A DNA stretch of 64,000 bases, from NCBI RefSeq assembly GCF_000002515.2, contig NC_006042.1:434001-498000 (forward strand), in the 5' to 3' direction. A program made the translations under genes and the position numbers. The notes below the pieces were generated by a model. That model was not told where the DNA came from, did not search any database, and saw only the letters and a program-made list of their open reading frames with translations. Every line of letters starts with the position of its first letter. Position 1 is the stretch's first letter. This DNA comes from Kluyveromyces lactis. Taxonomy: Eukaryota > Ascomycota > Saccharomycetes > Saccharomycetales > Saccharomycetaceae. Below, in pieces: positions 39,440 to 49,673 of this stretch.

Positions 39440-39576
39440 GAACTTCCGTACAGTAATCAAGACTCTCCACAGAAGAACGGAAAGAACACACAAAACATCT
39501 TTTTATGCTAACTTGGGAACTTAACACTACCTTACGTTTGCACACCATTATTTCATTTTTTTTCTTGTTCCGTTTA

Positions 39577-39606
39577 TTCTTCTTCTTCTTCTTCTTCTTC
39601 TTCTTC
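39577..39606. repeat. (TTC)10 microsatellite
   Basis: Ten uninterrupted TTC units in the SOK2 upstream region. Confidence 0.9.
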
Positions 39607-40543
39607 TCTGCTTGAAGTTAGGAAGGAACTGAACTGAAAAATTGGATACCAAGCTAAACAAAGAAAAAAAAACATAATTACCTAATTGTTATTAAAAAGG
39701 GCCAGTTCTCTGACCAGAAAAAAAGATAACCAGTTCGTCCATATTTAATTAAGTCTGGAAATCGAACGTAGAGGAATAGGAGTACCAGAACTATACGTTA
39801 GTTCACTGATATCTAGGAATTCTCTAGGAACAGTTCAAGAAGAGACCAAAAAATTTCTTCGAAGCAAAGCATTTGAATCCAATCCAATTACCTAGTATTT
39901 GGGTAACGTATTCATTGATTTTTTCTTCGCTTCTGGCTTTTTTTTCTTTCTTGAATTTATTCACTTCTATTTTATTTCATCTTATTTTGAACTGCATTGC
40001 ATTGCGTGTTTTTGTTTGATTCAGTAAGATTTTTTGTTATTCTGTCTCATTTTAAGCAAGCGTGGTCTGCTATCATACGTGGGGTTGTACTATCAGTTGG
40101 TCGATCAAGTTAACGTCGAGATAACACCCAGGGATTGAAAGGCGTACATTTGGTTCTGTTTGTTTTTTTTTTGGGAAAGAAAATAGAGGTATAAACAAGA
40201 TTTTGGATTACTCAGATTCGACCTTTGAATTAATTCAATCTACAAAGTGGCAAAGTTTGCAGTAAAAAGCGTTCAATCTGATACTTTATTCCAATTAATA
40301 AGTTTTGAGGGTTTCTGTATTTTTTTTTCACTCATTTTCGGATTAGTGAACACATCTTCACTGAGACTACTATTTACTCCAAGTTGGTTATATTTCTTTC
40401 TACGACCTAAAAGTTCACAGTGCAACAAATTAAGTTCGTTATCAATTCTATTTGGTTTCATATCTAATTCGCTGAAGTTAATCACGCCATCTTTTGCTTG
40501 TGTTTTATTTGTTCGTTCATTTCGCATTGATTTTTGATATAAG

Positions 40544-40915
40544 ATGAACTATTACGGCTATTGGGATTACCCTTATTATGGCCAAGGACAAGGTCAGGCC
40601 CAAGGACATGCACAGGTGCCACCTCAGGCTGCACCTATGTCACAGATACCTGCTCAGGTGCCTCAGGTGCCTCAGGTTCCTCAAGTGGCTCAGCCTCAGC
40701 AGGTTCAACAGGTGGGTCAAATTCCGCAAGTGGGTCAAATGCCTCAAGTAGCACAGGTTTCTCAGCTCGGTGGTCAGCCTCGTCAGCAGCAGCCTAATGA
40801 AGATTCTACTTCGGGAATATTGCAACGCCTTAATCCACAAAATCAGTATCTGGGCTATGCGCAACAGCAACCAATTCCTCAGCTTCAGCAACAACCACAA
40901 CCACAACCACAACCT

Positions 40916-40958
<43 letters not shown>

Positions 40959-42454
40959 CTCAGCAACAGGCACAACAGTCCCCACGACAACCACAACCGC
41001 AGGTGCAACAGCAGCAACAACCACAACAATATGATAAAGGGTTGCCACAATTGCAACCCATGTCAACTAATACTCAACAAATGATGTATTATCCATACTC
41101 AGGCTATTCTCACTACTATCCATATTCAGGATACTCTTATTACCAACAACAGGTACCTCAACAGATGCCTCAGATTGTTTCACAAGAAGAGGATTCAGAA
41201 CTGAAATCACAACAGCCGCAGCAGCAACAACTTCAGCAGCAACAAACTCAACAGCAACCATTAGCTCCTCCTATTATATCTAGTGCTGTAAACTCACATC
41301 CTGCTGGATATACCCAATCGCCTAGCTCCCGTTATTATCAGCTACCACCAACTTCCACATATCAATACCCTCGATTCCAACAATATGGTTTGCCGATGAT
41401 ACAACAACAAAGCCAGGCTTCAATATCTACGCCGAAATCTACCAACCGCAATAGCTCAGGTTCTTCCACCAACATATCACAGTTCGGTACCAATAGTCCG
41501 CTGGATTCATTTAGTAACGCTTCACCAAATCCAAAAGAGTTCCCTTTGAAAAGACGTAAATCAAATAAAAAATCACACTTGACTCCAACTCAACCAAACA
41601 CCACTACCTTCTCACAACAGGGTCAAAGGTCTAAAGTCACAACAACTATGTGGGAAGACGAGAACACCTTGTGTTACCAAGTCGAAGCTAATGGTGTCAG
41701 TGTAGTAAGAAGAGCTGACAATGATATGATCAATGGTACGAAACTATTGAACGTTACTAGAATGACAAGAGGACGCAGAGACGGTATTTTGAAAGCTGAA
41801 AAGATAAGACATGTTGTGAAAATTGGTTCCATGCATCTAAAAGGTGTTTGGATCCCATTTGAAAGAGCATTAGTTATGGCGCAGAGAGAAAAGATTGTTG
41901 ATCTTCTTTATGCATTGTTTGTCAGGGACATTCAATCTATCATTCAACAAGAATCCAACGGCAAGTATCAGCAGCAGACTCAGCAGCATCAACATCATCC
42001 GTTGATGTCATTACCACAACAGAACCCTGTCCCGTATGCCAACCACCAGGATGATTCATCCAACCATCTCATGGTTCTGACTCAGGCAGGAGTTGCCATG
42101 CAGCAACAGGGAAATTACAACCCTAATCCACAAATTCCTCACTCTAACATCAACGAGTCTTCTGATAATAACAGCCACCAACAACAGCAACAGCAACAAC
42201 AACAACAACAACAACAACAATTCGCTACTCAATCGCAAGTTCAACAACAGCCACAGCAACTCCAAACAGACCAATCGCTACGACCAGCTTCTGTTGACAA
42301 TAACCAGGAAAAGCTGCACCATCCAGCCGGTCAACTGACAGAAGCTGACCAAAAGCGTAATGACTCCACCACCAGCCAATTGGGAGCTTCTTCCAAACAG
42401 CATGATGAAGGAAATTCTAACACGAATGCCAACCCAAGTAACTTGAAGGATTGA
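40544..42454 (+). CDS. SOK2: APSES transcription factor, PHD1/SOK2 type
   Basis: A 636-aa regulator with an APSES (KilA-N-like) DNA-binding domain at about 365-470 ([18 protein letters not shown], then [16 protein letters not shown], then [10 protein letters not shown]). Phd1 (366 aa) and Sok2 (785 aa) are a WGD pair in S. cerevisiae that set pseudohyphal growth under PKA signalling; this is their single counterpart. Its position between PRI2 and SPC42 is that of PHD1 (YKL043W), while the length is closer to Sok2. The N-terminus is Tyr/Gln/Pro-rich with degenerate QVPQV units (about 30-75), a polyQ run (about 125-140) and a duplicated YYPYSGYS element (about 181-195). A second polyQ is at about 545-562. 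Confidence 0.93.
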
Positions 42455-42879
42455 TTTTGTACCCAAAATCAGATCCGTTGTAACTATAATGCTTTATTGA
42501 CTTTAGTACTTCTATATAACATTACTACCTCTTAAATGTAAAAGAAATTTCACACGGTGTTATTGAAACTCGAGGCACTTGTTTCAGCACCTTTTGCCAT
42601 CATCTGTACTCTCTCGAACAGCAGCATGACGGAAACGATCACATGTAAAGTACATTTACATCTATCGACATAACCTTGTTGTCACGTGATCTCGATATTT
42701 TCATTGTTCCGCTTATGTCGATGATTTAAAACAAAAACACGACAGGTACCTATTTATCGTGTTTTGTGGATGTGAGCGATTGATCATTGATCATTTGGAC
42801 ATATTGACATTTCTCACGAGCAATTAAGTATAAGCGTGTCGTATTCGTAACTTATTAGCTTCTAGCAGATCCAGTAAGG
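42455..42879. other. SOK2 3' region / SPC42 promoter
   Basis: 425 bp without a gene. TCACGTGA at 42682-42689, a perfect 8-bp E-box palindrome, lies about 190 bp before the SPC42 ATG. TGATCATTGATCA repeats follow near 42782. Confidence 0.5.
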
Positions 42880-43830
42880 ATGATTCACAACGGATCAACG
42901 CCCAGAAGATTCGTATTTGGAAACAATGACGCGAACGAGCGCATTGTCCCGGAAGAATATAAGTACAACTCATCTATGATAAATGAATTGATAAAACAGA
43001 ATAAGGATCTCCACAAACAGGTTACAGAAAAACAAGAAGAAATTGATAGATTGAACGTGCTAATTGGTTCGTTTAGGGCAAAATTGATCAAATACACAGA
43101 ACTCAACAAGAAAATGCAGCGAGACCAACAGGAACAGCAACATAATCGGCATCAATCTTTTGAATCCAAACCAAGGTACAAGGCTGAATTCACTAGTGAG
43201 TCTTCTTCACCTGTTAGCAATGAACGAGATTCTGAGTACCTGCAAATCAAGAAGAATAATCGCCATGACGAGAATAAAATCGATGACATATACCAAAAAC
43301 TAGAGTTACTTACAAATCTGGTCAACGATGCTATCCACAAACAAAATAATGGGGAACAGCGAGAACCCTCAAATTTTAATTCTAGGATAGTAAGCGATGA
43401 TGATATTATAATATCTGAATCTCAAGAGTTCAAACAGCTTCAAGATCAAATAGACCTCTTGAAAAGGAAACTCTTGATAAAAAAAGAGAATGAACTGCGA
43501 AAATTATCGTTAAATAAAGAACTAGCCGACTTAATGGACGAGCTAAGTATGAATTCTTCACCATCCGCAAATCAAAATATTGATCCATACTCCGAGCTGT
43601 CAAGCCGTCCGAAATCTGGGCAGCAAAGGCGCACTAATGAAGATCAGCAATCCCTGCATTGCGAACATTGCCATCTGAAAAGTCATACCCAAAGTCATCC
43701 ATCCGAACCAAGATTTGTAAATCTAAAAGAATCTCTAGAAACACCAACACCAACACCCACTCAGACTCCTAGAAAGCTGAAAAGGGAAAAGGATACAAAT
43801 GTTGCAGATAAACAATATTCGTTATGGTAA
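42880..43830 (+). CDS. SPC42: Spindle pole body core component Spc42
   Basis: A 316-aa coiled-coil protein. Spc42 forms the hexagonal crystal of the central plaque of the spindle pole body, through an N-terminal parallel coiled coil and phosphorylated tails. Seen here: a basic start with PEEYKYN, like PEEYKRN in S. cerevisiae; a heptad coiled coil at about 30-90 (NELIKQNKDLHKQV); a second charged coil at about 180-225; and a C-terminal tail with CEHCHLKSH and repeated TP dipeptides ending in TPRK, a Cdk-type site. S. cerevisiae Spc42 (YKL042W) has 363 aa and is also next to PHD1. The family diverges quickly, so synteny matters. Confidence 0.9.
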   Translation: MIHNGSTPRRFVFGNNDANERIVPEEYKYNSSMINELIKQNKDLHKQVTEKQEEIDRLNVLIGSFRAKLIKYTELNKKMQRDQQEQQHNRHQSFESKPRYKAEFTSESSSPVSNERDSEYLQIKKNNRHDENKIDDIYQKLELLTNLVNDAIHKQNNGEQREPSNFNSRIVSDDDIIISESQEFKQLQDQIDLLKRKLLIKKENELRKLSLNKELADLMDELSMNSSPSANQNIDPYSELSSRPKSGQQRRTNEDQQSLHCEHCHLKSHTQSHPSEPRFVNLKESLETPTPTPTQTPRKLKREKDTNVADKQYSLW

Positions 43831-44043
43831 ATAGTATGTTTAATTAGTCTTAGGAGAGTTCCTCTGGACTTTTGTCCAGATTGTATTATACTTATATATC
43901 TGAAGGTAACATTCACGTTAGAATGGTGAACGTCATTCTGGAACATTCAAAGATTCAAATTAGTCTCTACAACGGTTCCTACAAGGTCATTGCTGATTAT
44001 TTCAATTATGATATATAATATTTTTCTTGATAAGTAAATATTC
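43831..44043. terminator. Convergent SPC42/COP1 3' region with hairpin
   Basis: 213-bp convergent spacer. A perfect hairpin TCTGGAC-TTTT-GTCCAGA lies at 43863-43880, 33 nt past the SPC42 stop; a weaker one (AGAATG...CATTCT) follows near 43920. AT-rich poly(A)-like sequence lies between. It is also the breakpoint between the YKL and YDL/YLR gene orders. Confidence 0.5.
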
Positions 44044-47000
44044 TTAGTTTACAGAAAGTTGGATCCGCAATCCTGAAGCTGGGGCACCGATCTTGGATAT
44101 TAAAGCAATGCGATCAATCTTTCCCTTCTCAGAAACGTGATAGTTCGCCCCAGTTAAAGGATCTGCTACAGATGGCGATCCTTTGTAAATTGGGGTATGT
44201 GAAGCTGCACAGATATCAAATTCAGCATAAGGATCGAAATCAATCTCGATGGCATCATATGCCATCGAATCAGCCTTTGCTTTGATTTTCTGAGCTTGGT
44301 CAGCACGGGCACCTGATGTAATAATCTTGAGGAATTCGCCTGCGAAATAGGATGCTAATACAAAGTTCTTGTTTTTGAATGATTGGGTCATAGCAACATT
44401 CAAAGCATTACTTCTATGCACAGGTAGAAGTTTTGTCCTGCTGAAGTATGCTGCCAATTCCAGGTTACGCTTAACGTCATTGGCAGGTAGAGCACGACGT
44501 TCTAGCTCCATAGAAAGACCTAAGATGTATTCACGAGCAGTTGCAAGTGCAGTTTGTGCTGTTGTTTCATCTTCTTTGTCAGTAACTGCTAACAAAGCTA
44601 TGGCATAGATAACGTCTCGGAAGTGCTCGATAGCAACTTCCAATTTGTTAGCCTTAAATGCTTTGAATCCCTCGTTCAACTTCGTGGTGACTACAGAAAC
44701 GCCAGGAACAAATGGTAGTATTTTAGATTTGTCCTCCTCATCGGCATCAGCTCGGATGTATCCAATAATTGAAGGTAATTCATTTGGTGTAGCACTCATA
44801 TAAGTTCTTGCACCATCGTATATATCAATGAATGGTGTCCTGAGGGGTTCGAAGTTTACAACGGCTACCTGCTTATTCAAGGCTTGGGCAGCAGCATCAA
44901 AGGCTCCAGCGGCTACTAGAACTGCTGGAAGCTTTGAATTTTTAACCCACATTGGCAATTCTGATTCATCTACTTGTTCTTCAGTCACTTCGGATTCTTC
45001 GATCTCTAACTCGTCGTCTAATTCCAAATCATTTTGGTCTAGGTCCCAAGCATCTTCTTCCTCTCCAACAGCTTCATCATCAAAGTCTAGGTTATCTTGT
45101 TCTCCTAAATCAAACTGGCCAACATTTTGGGTAGTATCTGAAACATTTTCTTCCTTATCATCAGAAATTTCAAGATCTTCGATTTGGCCCAAAAGGGCTT
45201 TTTCAAAGAATGAGACTTCAGCTTGCTTTAACGGCCAGTTTTTCAAAGGAGCAGAAATGACAGGGGTTTTTACATTTGTGGAGGAGTTGAGTTCAGTTGG
45301 TAGGGAAATGTCTTGCTCATCAATTTCTTCGGATTCCAAAATGGAAGTGGCAAGGTCATCGTCGCCGTTAGCTTTTGCCACTGCATAAGCCAAAGGAGCA
45401 GAGCCTGCATTTAAAAAGACATTTGCACGCTTCTGAACTGAGTTATTGTAAAAGGTATTTTGAATCAAGCCGGAAATATCTGATCTATGTTCAGCAATAG
45501 ACTCCATTTTTGCCAGTTTGGAGTTGTCTCCCTTAAGTAGATATAGGAAAGACAGTTTATCAAACTGCTTAGTGTTTTGATATACCAATTCAGCGATATC
45601 TGTGTTACCTTGGATCAAAGCTTCTTTGCCCAATCTTTCCCATACAAGTTCATTGTTCAATTTCTCAGCTTCTTCAAGAGCAACTGTCAAATTACCGTAT
45701 TGTGTAGCCAAATCAAATCTTGTTTGAGGATCCTCCACGAATTGTAACGCAATTTCAGGATAGCCTGATTTTTGAAGATAAGATATGATGTTTTGACCAA
45801 CTAAATTTGAATTTTTAATGATACGCAATACCTCAGGGAAATTTTTGTTGACTAAAGTCTTCTTGAAACGATATTCAGTAGGATCAATTGTCAAAATCTC
45901 TACTTCCCCTTCACGATTCAAAGCATAGACAAATTTGCCATGTACCTTGTTGATGTATAATGTTCTTTCTAAGGTTTTAATGATACCAGAATCACCATTC
46001 AATAGACAGTATTTGATATGGTTCAATGTTGAATAAATTAGGACACCGGTTTCATCCCAACTTGCACTCTTGATTCTAATACTTTCATGGTTTGATGTAA
46101 CGATTTCCAGTTTTCTGTTTGCGATTGTCAATGTATGCTTACTCATCAATGCAACATATTGGCCATCTTGAGACCACACTGTATACTTGATGTTCTTTAA
46201 AGATAATTCATGAAGAATTTTACCTTGTTGGACGTCCATCATTACCACAGAATGAGAATATAGAATCAAAACAGTACCAGGAGCAGCTAATGTGATGTCT
46301 TTAACAGTATCAGTTAATTTGATTGACTTTGTGGTTTTGTTATCTAAACTACGAACCTCCAAGCTATTAGTGCTGCCATTGTGCACCACAAATCTGTTAC
46401 GAGCAACGAAGATCGCAAAACTACCATCATCAGAGATGACGTTGCTAGCTTCAACAGCTCCACTAGGTTGTTTAGGTAAGACACATAAGCTGAACCTGTT
46501 GGCTTCCTTTTCGGAGGAGTTGACAAGGACGGAATGTTGGGATGGGTTATAAGACATACTTCTAAATGAACTCCAGGTCTTGCCGATGTTTTTCAAAGAA
46601 AGATAAGGTAGAGAAGTGATTCTCTTGTGGTAATCAAACATTTGGACTTGTTTCTCCCTGTTGATAAAGAACAACTGATTTTGGTTTATAGCAGTTGGTG
46701 GTCTTTCACGGTCCAACTTAAAGATCATAATACCAGAATCATGAGCAGCACCGAACAGATTTAGGTTTGGGTGAGCTCTCACTAACCAGAATCTGTCATT
46801 TTCTCTTTTGAACTGTTTAATTGGAGTACGCTTGTCCAAGTCCCATACTCTTACGGTTTTATCCTCACCAACTGATATAATGAGATTCTGTTGAGGATGG
46901 AAAATGACGGAATCAACGTTGTTGGTATGACCTCTACAAGTATCGACCTCCCATGCCTTTGTGGCACTCATTCTCCACAATTTCACTTGACGATCATCAG

Positions 47001-47682
47001 AACCGGAAACGATCAATGGTAAAGTTGGATGGAAAGAAGCCCAATTTACTCCTCTAGTGTGGCCTTCTAAAATGAACTTCACCACACAATCTCCAAATCC
47101 TCCGTCAAGTAAGTTCTGTTGCTGTCTCATTTGTTCTTCGAATGATTGAGTGCCTGGTGCGGAATGTCTTTTTCTTAGCCCTGAAATATCCCAAACTCTA
47201 ACGGTTTCATCCAAAGAAGCAGAAACCACCAAATCTTCGACTGGATGGAATTGGGCACACATTACGAAGTGGTTATGGCCAGTTAAACATGCTATTTCCT
47301 TTCTGTTCTGCCAGTTCCAGATTCTGATGGTTTGATCGTCGGAACTGGAAATAATCCATGGCAATTCGTGATGGAAGAATACTGTACGAACATAGTCTAA
47401 ATGGCCGTCCAATGTGAATAGACACTTGTTGCTCTCTAAAGACCATACTTTGATAGTATAATCATCACCTGCAGAAACGAAAAGAGGTTGCGTTGGATGG
47501 AAATCAATGCCACGTACCGGACCCTCATGATCTTCAAAACGGTGAAGCAAAACACCCATACGGTAATCCCATAATTGGATGGTTGATGAGAAAAGTGCTA
47601 CCAGAACCCAAGGCCTAGACGGATGAAAAGCAATACCTTTCGCCCTGGTAGACTTTGATTCGAACTTAGTTAACATCTTCAT
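44044..47682 (-). CDS. COP1: Coatomer alpha subunit (alpha-COP)
   Basis: A 1212-aa subunit of the COPI coat that takes cargo from Golgi to ER; its N-terminal propeller reads KKXX retrieval signals. WD40 repeats cover about 1-320 (AGDDYTIKVW, then SSDDQTIRIW, SGSDDRQVKLW and SVGEDKTVRVW) and a second propeller about 340-590. Helical solenoid sequence follows, then an acidic linker at about 857-905 and the COPI_C domain at about 910-1212 that binds epsilon-COP. The start MKMLTKFESKSTRAKGIAF matches S. cerevisiae Cop1 (YDL145C, 1201 aa). It begins the YDL145C-YDL140C track, into which YLR genes are interleaved. Confidence 0.98.
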   Translation of the reverse strand: MKMLTKFESKSTRAKGIAFHPSRPWVLVALFSSTIQLWDYRMGVLLHRFEDHEGPVRGIDFHPTQPLFVSAGDDYTIKVWSLESNKCLFTLDGHLDYVRTVFFHHELPWIISSSDDQTIRIWNWQNRKEIACLTGHNHFVMCAQFHPVEDLVVSASLDETVRVWDISGLRKRHSAPGTQSFEEQMRQQQNLLDGGFGDCVVKFILEGHTRGVNWASFHPTLPLIVSGSDDRQVKLWRMSATKAWEVDTCRGHTNNVDSVIFHPQQNLIISVGEDKTVRVWDLDKRTPIKQFKRENDRFWLVRAHPNLNLFGAAHDSGIMIFKLDRERPPTAINQNQLFFINREKQVQMFDYHKRITSLPYLSLKNIGKTWSSFRSMSYNPSQHSVLVNSSEKEANRFSLCVLPKQPSGAVEASNVISDDGSFAIFVARNRFVVHNGSTNSLEVRSLDNKTTKSIKLTDTVKDITLAAPGTVLILYSHSVVMMDVQQGKILHELSLKNIKYTVWSQDGQYVALMSKHTLTIANRKLEIVTSNHESIRIKSASWDETGVLIYSTLNHIKYCLLNGDSGIIKTLERTLYINKVHGKFVYALNREGEVEILTIDPTEYRFKKTLVNKNFPEVLRIIKNSNLVGQNIISYLQKSGYPEIALQFVEDPQTRFDLATQYGNLTVALEEAEKLNNELVWERLGKEALIQGNTDIAELVYQNTKQFDKLSFLYLLKGDNSKLAKMESIAEHRSDISGLIQNTFYNNSVQKRANVFLNAGSAPLAYAVAKANGDDDLATSILESEEIDEQDISLPTELNSSTNVKTPVISAPLKNWPLKQAEVSFFEKALLGQIEDLEISDDKEENVSDTTQNVGQFDLGEQDNLDFDDEAVGEEEDAWDLDQNDLELDDELEIEESEVTEEQVDESELPMWVKNSKLPAVLVAAGAFDAAAQALNKQVAVVNFEPLRTPFIDIYDGARTYMSATPNELPSIIGYIRADADEEDKSKILPFVPGVSVVTTKLNEGFKAFKANKLEVAIEHFRDVIYAIALLAVTDKEDETTAQTALATAREYILGLSMELERRALPANDVKRNLELAAYFSRTKLLPVHRSNALNVAMTQSFKNKNFVLASYFAGEFLKIITSGARADQAQKIKAKADSMAYDAIEIDFDPYAEFDICAASHTPIYKGSPSVADPLTGANYHVSEKGKIDRIALISKIGAPASGLRIQLSVN

Positions 47683-48182
47683 GATGAAAGCAAGCTTTTC
47701 AAGACTTCGATCTAAATCTGAGTAAAAACTGTGAGAAATATAAGAAGAATAACTCGGAAGAAAACGTCACAATTGCAGTTAACAATATACCAATTGGTTA
47801 CGATTGAAGCTTTCCTTCGATGGTTAGTCCTCACTGACAACTCAATTAGACGACAAAGTACCTTGATCGTTGTTTATTAGCCAAAGTCAGCTTCATTCAA
47901 GGTTCATAAAATTACTTAAAATACACATATGGCTTACTATTTTGAAATAAGATCGTGTTTTATTTGAAAAGTTGTCCTTTTTGAAAATTGGAAGAATCCG
48001 AAGAGTATGCAAAGGACGTAATGGTAGGGTAATAATTACCCGAATTTGTGCCAGACGCATCTCTACAGATTCTATGCGTAAGAGAATGCTAGAAGAGATA
48101 GCATATACGAGAGTGGTATACATAGGTCTATATATCTATACATGTATAGTGTAGATGTGAACATCTGGGCAACCTTTACTGA
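47683..48182. other. COP1 promoter / CRR1 3' region
   Basis: 500 bp without a gene. The palindrome GGGTAATAATTACCC at 48027-48041, followed by G, contains a full Reb1 core TTACCCG (48036-48042) and an imperfect inverted one, about 350 bp before the COP1 ATG. Confidence 0.55.
48027..48042. promoter_or_regulatory. Palindromic Reb1-like site upstream of COP1
   Basis: GGGTAAT-A-ATTACCC is a perfect 15-bp palindrome. The right half extends to TTACCCG, the Reb1 consensus; the left half lacks the outer C. Confidence 0.5.
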
Positions 48183-49673
48183 TTAATGTAGCATATTAAG
48201 CAATCTTTTGATAGGATTTCTGTTATTGTGACTGGAACCCCCATTTGTGGTAGCATCGCGTGACTGCAGAGCGTTTCGTAGGAGCAAATCTTGTTCTTCA
48301 TGATTTTTTTCCGATGGTTTATTAGTGTCTTGAATAAACCTGTTTGAAGGACTCTGATCCGGCCCATCTCCCTGCTCTTGCTTCAATTGTTTACCTACCA
48401 AAAGACTTTGTTGCTGTCTTCCCGGATTTAGGCCATTCTTGTCCAAGGAAGATAAATAAGGTAATTTGCCCTTCTTCCAAATGACTGAATCTTCAAACCA
48501 CGTATGCTCATTAAACTTGTCATAATTGTAATCGTAAGTAATATCTAACAATGAATTAGCATCAATAGGTAAATGTAATCTTTCTAGTTCATCAACTATT
48601 GATGGCCAGAATTTGTTTTCGTAAGGTGTAACGGCTATTGATTCCACAGTTGCATAAAATTGACCCTTCTCAAGTATATCGGGCGAGTTTTCCCAATCAA
48701 TGAGCCCTCCAGCCCACATTATGGTACCAGGGTCAGCATCTTCTCTTCCACCTGGCCACACCGACACTTGCAATCTCATTGGTGTTTGTGGATATTCGTA
48801 TCTTTGTTTTTCCTCATTCCATGTATCTTCCTTGTATAATGTTCTAGCTACTACACCGTCCACAATCCAGTTGATTCTATCTTGGTCCCAATCGACTTCG
48901 TAAATATGAGTATTTTCAAAACTGTCAGAACTTAGTTCTAGCTTTTCCATCCTTGTGTGATTTAATTCACCTTGGTGATAATAATTAGATTGAGCATGAT
49001 GTAATTCTCCTCCAATAAATTCAAAATCAATTTCATCACCTACAGTTGAAATTAATACCACTGCAGTAACAACTCCGCGACCTCTAGCTGTTTTCATTTT
49101 TACGGTAGCTCTACCGTATAGAAAAGATCTTGTGGATGATATTAAACTTCCCGAAGTATGTTTAGGCATAGCAAGAGTCAATTGACCAGGTGCATCGTAT
49201 TTAACAAATCCACTGTACGTGAAATGATAGTCTCTTAACATTTTCTTAATGATTCGTTCTTGTGGTGATATTAGGAAGTTAGCGAAATTAACTATACCTC
49301 TATTATTCAAGTCCTTTTCTCCACCTTCATTCGATGCAACGTCCATACTGGGTTGTACTCTAGGCAGAAAGCTACTTTTTAGAGCAGGTTTTTGCTCCAG
49401 TGAGCTTTGCAACCAGAAGCTAGGCGACATTCGTGGTAATAATGCTGGTTGTCCTAAGCAACTACCTGGATCGTGAGATAATCTTGGGTTACAACCTCCA
49501 ACACAAAAAGGACCCGTACCGCATTGTCCAAATTGTGAGCAACATGGCCATTCTGCAGGACAATTATTTTCAAGAGAGCAGCCTATTGGAGTTTCTGGGA
49601 AATACCTAGTAGCTTCTTGTGCTAAAGTTGAAATTGTGCAACAGGAAATCCATAACAAAATAGTAGAAAGCAT
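48183..49673 (-). CDS. CRR1: Cell-wall transglycosylase, CRH family with CBM18
   Basis: A 496-aa secreted chitin-glucan crosslinking enzyme of glycoside hydrolase family 16. The start is the ATG at 49673 (the codon at 49691 is TTG) and opens a signal peptide of about 18 aa (LSTILLWISCC). A Cys-rich chitin-binding CBM18 lies at about 32-72. The catalytic motif DEIDFE gives E214, D216 and E218. There is no GPI signal at the C-terminus, unlike Crh1 and Utr2, which favours Crr1 (YLR213C, 422 aa), the sporulation-specific member acting in the spore wall. The neighbour FRE1 (YLR214W) supports this, as does a middle-sporulation element upstream. The C-terminal extension is hydrophilic and longer than in S. 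cerevisiae. Confidence 0.88.
   Translation of the reverse strand: MLSTILLWISCCTISTLAQEATRYFPETPIGCSLENNCPAEWPCCSQFGQCGTGPFCVGGCNPRLSHDPGSCLGQPALLPRMSPSFWLQSSLEQKPALKSSFLPRVQPSMDVASNEGGEKDLNNRGIVNFANFLISPQERIIKKMLRDYHFTYSGFVKYDAPGQLTLAMPKHTSGSLISSTRSFLYGRATVKMKTARGRGVVTAVVLISTVGDEIDFEFIGGELHHAQSNYYHQGELNHTRMEKLELSSDSFENTHIYEVDWDQDRINWIVDGVVARTLYKEDTWNEEKQRYEYPQTPMRLQVSVWPGGREDADPGTIMWAGGLIDWENSPDILEKGQFYATVESIAVTPYENKFWPSIVDELERLHLPIDANSLLDITYDYNYDKFNEHTWFEDSVIWKKGKLPYLSSLDKNGLNPGRQQQSLLVGKQLKQEQGDGPDQSPSNRFIQDTNKPSEKNHEEQDLLLRNALQSRDATTNGGSSHNNRNPIKRLLNMLH

Larger units (their letters stand above)
36765..40543. other. 3.8-kb gene-free region upstream of SOK2
   Basis: The longest gene-free stretch in the window. 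No frame in it looks like a real protein: the largest (37380-37772 minus, 37868-38140 plus, 38150-38440 minus) lack recognisable motifs, and the plus one begins with TTG. It holds a T20 tract (37560-37579), a GC patch near 37660-37700, a 13-bp hairpin (38698-38726), a TFIIIC-like A-box (38730-38740), three CTGATCTG copies (39256-39288), a 14-bp palindrome (39426-39439) and (TTC)10 (39577-39606). Long upstream regions are usual for PHD1/SOK2/FLO11-type morphogenesis regulators, so it is probably a large SOK2 promoter and leader. Confidence 0.6.
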
